A stretch of DNA of 8,517 bases from UBA4716 sp036310525. Its GTDB lineage: Bacteria > Bacillota > Clostridia > UBA1381. Below are positions 6,655-8,517 of the stretch, one piece after another. The notes beneath the pieces were generated by a model. It was given only the letters and a program-made list of their open reading frames with translations, did no database searches and was not told the origin of the DNA. The stretch covers positions 1 through 8,517 of the forward strand of contig JAXJRQ010000018.1 of the NCBI GenBank assembly GCA_036310525.1. The letters are read 5' to 3'. A program made the position numbers and the translations under genes. How positions within the stretch are numbered: position 1 is the stretch's first letter; every line of letters begins with the position of its first letter.

Positions 6655-7290
6655 TTACGCCTTGTAATAGTCGAGCTTTTTCTCAATCAGGTTAAGAACG
6701 ATGGTAAGAATACCGCACATTCCGAGGAAAAACAGACCCGTTGAAAAGAGCGGCCAAATAAGACCTTCCTTGGTAAAGCGCTCGGCGCACATGATAATTT
6801 CGGCGACACCGACTATTCTTGCAAGCGAGGTATCCTTTACAAGAGTGAGAACCTCGTTGCCCATGGGCGGAATAATTCTCTTTATAACCTGCAAAAGAAC
6901 AACCTTGAAAAACACCTGCGCTTTTGTCATTCCGAGAACCTGACCGGCTTCGTACTGACCTTTCGGGATACTTTCTATACCGCCACGGTAAATTTCCGAA
7001 AAATACGCCGCATAATTAATCACGAATGCGACCAGCACAGCCATCATACGCTGACGTATAGGAAAATCAAAAAGAAGACCGGGAGCGTAGAGCACCACAA
7101 AAATCTGAAGCATCAGCGGCGTACCTCTGATTATCCATACAAAAAGCTTTGTGAGCCATGCGAGCGGCTTGAATTTCGACATGGAACCGAACGTTATAAC
7201 AAGTCCCAGCGGAATTGCCGCTAAAAGAGTTATGATAAATATAAAGCAGTTGAGGCCAAAGCCCTCAAACAATGAACTTATCTGCGTCAT
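6655..7290 (-). CDS. Polar amino acid ABC transporter permease (HisM/GlnP type)
   Basis: 211 residues from the ATG at 7290. The protein has about five hydrophobic segments, near 12-34, 48-70, 83-101, 143-166 and 178-200. It carries the family's N-terminal IRGTPLMLQ (54-62). The cytoplasmic EAA loop is EAGQVLGMTKAQVFFKVVLLQ (114-134) and couples to the ATPase. Only one permease is present, so a homodimer is expected. A longer reading from a GTG at 7299 adds three residues, but AAAGGTG (7303-7297) sits 6 bp before the ATG and would overlap the GTG itself, so the ATG is preferred. It follows the binding-protein gene after about 127 bp that contain two stem-loops. Confidence 0.93.
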   Translation of the reverse strand: MTQISSLFEGFGLNCFIFIITLLAAIPLGLVITFGSMSKFKPLAWLTKLFVWIIRGTPLMLQIFVVLYAPGLLFDFPIRQRMMAVLVAFVINYAAYFSEIYRGGIESIPKGQYEAGQVLGMTKAQVFFKVVLLQVIKRIIPPMGNEVLTLVKDTSLARIVGVAEIIMCAERFTKEGLIWPLFSTGLFFLGMCGILTIVLNLIEKKLDYYKA

Positions 7291-7296
7291 AAAAAA

Positions 7297-7303
7297 CACC
7301 TTT
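7297..7303 (-). promoter_or_regulatory. Ribosome binding site that fixes the permease start
   Basis: On the minus strand AAAGGTG is followed by six T residues and then the ATG at 7290. The spacing suits initiation at the ATG. The in-frame GTG at 7299-7297 is part of this site and is therefore unlikely to be the start. Confidence 0.65.
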
Positions 7304-7324
7304 CCATATAATTTTTATCTGCAG

Positions 7325-7342
7325 GCTCAAAAAACTTTGAGC
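7325..7342 (-). other. Second stem-loop in the binding-protein/permease spacer
   Basis: GCTCAAA and TTTGAGC pair as a 7-bp stem around a 4-nt loop. It lies between the first hairpin (7373-7396) and the permease ribosome site. No T-run follows on the minus strand, so termination is unlikely. It could stabilise the processed 5' end of the permease-ATPase message, which is inference. Confidence 0.45.
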
Positions 7343-7372
7343 ACACGGATAAACCTTACATAAAATCAAGCG

Positions 7373-7396
7373 GCAGACCGGCTTTTGCCGGTCTGC
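7373..7396 (-). terminator. Intercistronic stem-loop after the binding-protein gene, probable partial terminator or mRNA-stability element
   Basis: A perfect 10-bp stem GCAGACCGGC / GCCGGTCTGC encloses a 4-nt loop and lies 21 bp after the binding-protein stop. The following minus-strand bases are CGCTTGATTTTATG, a weak and delayed T-run, so read-through is expected. Binding proteins are usually needed in excess over membrane subunits, and a hairpin in this position is a known way to achieve that. Confidence 0.7.
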
Positions 7397-7417
7397 TCAG
7401 CTTTAATTTCTGTTAAA

Positions 7418-8224
7418 TTATTCAAGGATAAGAAGATCCTGAAGATTGTATTTCTTAGCTACTTCCTGAAGCTTGCCTTCTTCAATAAGCTCGTCAATAG
7501 CCTTGTTAACTTCTGCAGTTACGTCGCTTCCCTTTCTGAAAGCAATACCGTAGTTCTGGTTTTCAAAGTTCTTGTCGATAAAAGTAAGGTCTTCGTAGTC
7601 AGTACCTTCGCCGACTGTTCCGCAAGCCATTACATAGTCACCAAGACAAATATCTGATGTACCTGCTTCAACCTCCATAACAGCCTTTGCCTGTGAGTCA
7701 AGAGCTGTATACTTAGCGTTCTTGAAGAATTCGTCGCCCATTGCAAGCTCTTCGCCTGTTGAGCCTTTTTCTGCAACTACACTCGCATCTGTAACGTCAT
7801 TTGTGTACTTGTCTTTGTTTTCAGCCTTAACAATCATAACCTGTCTGTTTTCCATGTACGGGTCTGTGATTGACATATTCTGTGCTCTTTCTTCGGTAAT
7901 TGTCATACCGTTCCAGATACAATCGATGTTCTTTGAGTTAAGCTCGATTTCCTTTGAATCCCAGTCGATTTCCTGGAACTGGGGAGTTACGCCTATCTTT
8001 TCGCATACAAGCTTACCGAATTCTGTTTCAAAGCCTGTGAGCTCGTTATTTTCATCCTTAAAGTTCATGGGGCTGAAAAGTGTGTAGCCGATAACCATTG
8101 TGCCCTTGTCCTTGATGTATGCAAGGTCTGATTCAGCATCACCCTTAGTATTGTTTGTGCCGCCGCATGCTGTCATTGTAACAAGCATTGCCATTGCAGC
8201 TAGTATTGATAATAATTTTTTCAT
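7418..8224 (-). CDS. Amino acid ABC transporter substrate-binding lipoprotein (SBP_bac_3 family)
   Basis: 268 residues. The N-terminus is a lipoprotein signal, MKKLLSILAAMAMLVTMTAC, with C20 as the lipidation site; methionine at -3 is slightly atypical. The mature part is a family 3 solute-binding fold tethered outside the membrane. It has GYTLFSPMNFKDENNELTG (46-64), then GFETEFGKLVCEKIG (64-78), then NGMTITEERAQNMSITDPY (105-123). In the last segment R113 aligns with the arginine that holds the ligand carboxylate in HisJ and GlnH. D196 in SDICLGDYVMA is the expected ligand-amine aspartate. It captures a polar amino acid for the downstream permease and ATPase; which one is not decidable. ACGGAGG lies 8 bp before the ATG. 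Confidence 0.95.
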   Translation of the reverse strand: MKKLLSILAAMAMLVTMTACGGTNNTKGDAESDLAYIKDKGTMVIGYTLFSPMNFKDENNELTGFETEFGKLVCEKIGVTPQFQEIDWDSKEIELNSKNIDCIWNGMTITEERAQNMSITDPYMENRQVMIVKAENKDKYTNDVTDASVVAEKGSTGEELAMGDEFFKNAKYTALDSQAKAVMEVEAGTSDICLGDYVMACGTVGEGTDYEDLTFIDKNFENQNYGIAFRKGSDVTAEVNKAIDELIEEGKLQEVAKKYNLQDLLILE

Positions 8225-8268
8225 GGTAAATACCTCCGTAAAAAATTTTTATATTTATTACCTTTAAT

Positions 8269-8297
8269 ATTTTAGCATATTAACACGCTAAAGTCAA
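8269..8297 (-). promoter_or_regulatory. Extended -10 sigma-A promoter for the amino acid ABC operon
   Basis: On the minus strand TTGACT (8297-8292) and TAAAAT (8274-8269) are separated by exactly 17 bp. A TG lies one base upstream of the -10 (TGCTAAAAT). The start is expected near 8262, leaving a leader of about 38 nt, too short for a T-box or a known riboswitch. AT-rich DNA upstream (8300-8345) could act as an UP element. Confidence 0.83.
8271..8292. promoter_or_regulatory. Candidate operator: dyad inside the ABC operon promoter
   Basis: TTTAGC (8271-8276) and GCTAAA (8287-8292) form a perfect 6-bp inverted repeat with a 10-bp spacer. It fills the interval between the -35 and -10 boxes and touches both. 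A dimeric repressor bound here would exclude RNA polymerase. No regulator is identified, and the dyad could be chance in AT-rich DNA. Confidence 0.4.
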
Positions 8298-8368
8298 CAA
8301 CAATTTACAATTTATCTGTTACATACGACAAAAATTGTAATTTATCGGAATGTAAACAATTATCCCAC

Positions 8369-8397
8369 CGTAGGGGAGGGGTTCCATCCCCTCCCGT
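8369..8397 (+). repeat. Mini-hairpin repeat, second copy
   Basis: This copy has GTAGGGG at the left and CCCGT at the right, with an 8-bp stem GGGAGGGG (8374-8381) / CCCCTCCC (8388-8395) and a 6-nt loop. It shares the frame of the copy at 5769-5797 but has different arms. It forms an inverted pair with the next copy. Confidence 0.68.
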
Positions 8398-8410
8398 GCA
8401 CAAATATATT

Positions 8411-8440
8411 ACGGGAGGGCACAGAGACCCTCCCCTACAA
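8411..8440 (-). repeat. Mini-hairpin repeat, third copy, inverted relative to the second
   Basis: Read on the minus strand it begins TTGTAGGGGAGGG and ends CCCTCCCGT. The stem pairs 8413-8419 with 8428-8434 around an 8-nt loop. GTAGGGGAGGG (8370-8380) and CCCTCCCCTAC (8428-8438) are exact complements. So are CCCTCCCGT (8389-8397) and ACGGGAGGG (8411-8419). The two copies can therefore fold separately or as one long hairpin. Confidence 0.68.
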
Positions 8441-8460
8441 TCACAAACGCAAAACACCCC

Positions 8461-8517
8461 TATAAATTATAATTTATAGTTGAGTGCATAATCGAAGCGA
8501 AAGCCTCCCTTGTGTAA
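8461..8517. repeat. Right copy of the window-bracketing inverted repeat (truncated by window edge)
   Basis: The reverse complement of 8462-8517 matches 101-156 at 54 of 56 bases. It begins with a perfect 18-bp AT-only palindrome (8461-8478) and continues through the conserved TTGAGTGCATAATCGAAGCG block to the start of the CCTCCCTT hairpin arm, where the window ends. It is the same repeat family as 61-156 in opposite orientation. The rest of the 8225-8517 gap contains the ABC promoter, AT-rich DNA and the two mini-hairpins, with no gene visible. Confidence 0.8.

Noticed and set aside
7291..7299. GTG start for the permease adding three residues
   Set aside because: The best ribosome-binding match overlaps the GTG and is correctly spaced for the ATG at 7290 instead.
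7722..8087. A 121-codon plus-strand frame inside the binding-protein gene
   Set aside because: It is the complement of a well-supported lipoprotein gene and has serine-rich, low-complexity composition.
8225..8268. Riboswitch or T-box in the ABC operon leader
   Set aside because: The predicted leader is only about 38 nt and AT-rich, too short for any known aptamer.
101..8517. Composite transposon or integrative element defined by the terminal inverted repeats
   Set aside because: No transposase, integrase or cargo-type gene lies between the repeats, no target-site duplication is visible, and the genes look like normal core or metabolic genes.

Overview
The window looks like chromosomal DNA of an uncultured anaerobic Firmicute, most likely a gut clostridium of the Oscillospirales/Eubacteriales type. 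Evidence for this is the low-to-moderate GC, strong AAGGAGG-type ribosome binding sites, housekeeping-sigma promoters, an [FeFe]-hydrogenase maturation GTPase (HydF), a secreted protein with clostridial 'stalk' repeats, and short intergenic hairpin repeats common in this group. Species is not resolvable from the sequence. Eight complete genes fill almost all of the window. There is no transposase, phage gene, CRISPR array, tRNA or rRNA.

Layout. (1) 1-223: dispersed repeats, then an extended -10 promoter. (2) 224-2779, + strand: a two-gene operon of a secreted ComEC-like metallo-beta-lactamase-fold protein followed 15 bp later by hydF. It ends at a strong bidirectional terminator. (3) 2823-3581, - strand: an AraC-family regulator, convergent with hydF and divergent from the next operon. 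(4) 3691-5763, + strand: a medium-chain dehydrogenase and a Gfo/Idh/MocA oxidoreductase, probably a small sugar or polyol catabolic module controlled by the AraC regulator. The two divergent promoters physically overlap. (5) 5764-5857: a mini-hairpin repeat and a second bidirectional terminator. (6) 5858-8224, - strand: a polar amino acid ABC transporter in the order binding lipoprotein, permease, ATPase, with a stem-loop between the first two genes that probably sets stoichiometry. (7) 8225-8517: promoter with an internal dyad, then two hairpin repeats in opposite orientation and a second copy of the repeat found near position 101, inverted.

Functionally the window combines amino acid uptake, an inducible oxidoreductase pair of unknown substrate, and one step of H-cluster assembly for fermentative hydrogen metabolism. 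Nothing clearly amounts to a new defence or mobile system. The most unusual points are the coupling of a secreted metallohydrolase to hydF, the 56-bp near-identical inverted repeats that bracket the eight genes, the covarying mini-hairpin repeats, and the interlocked divergent promoters.
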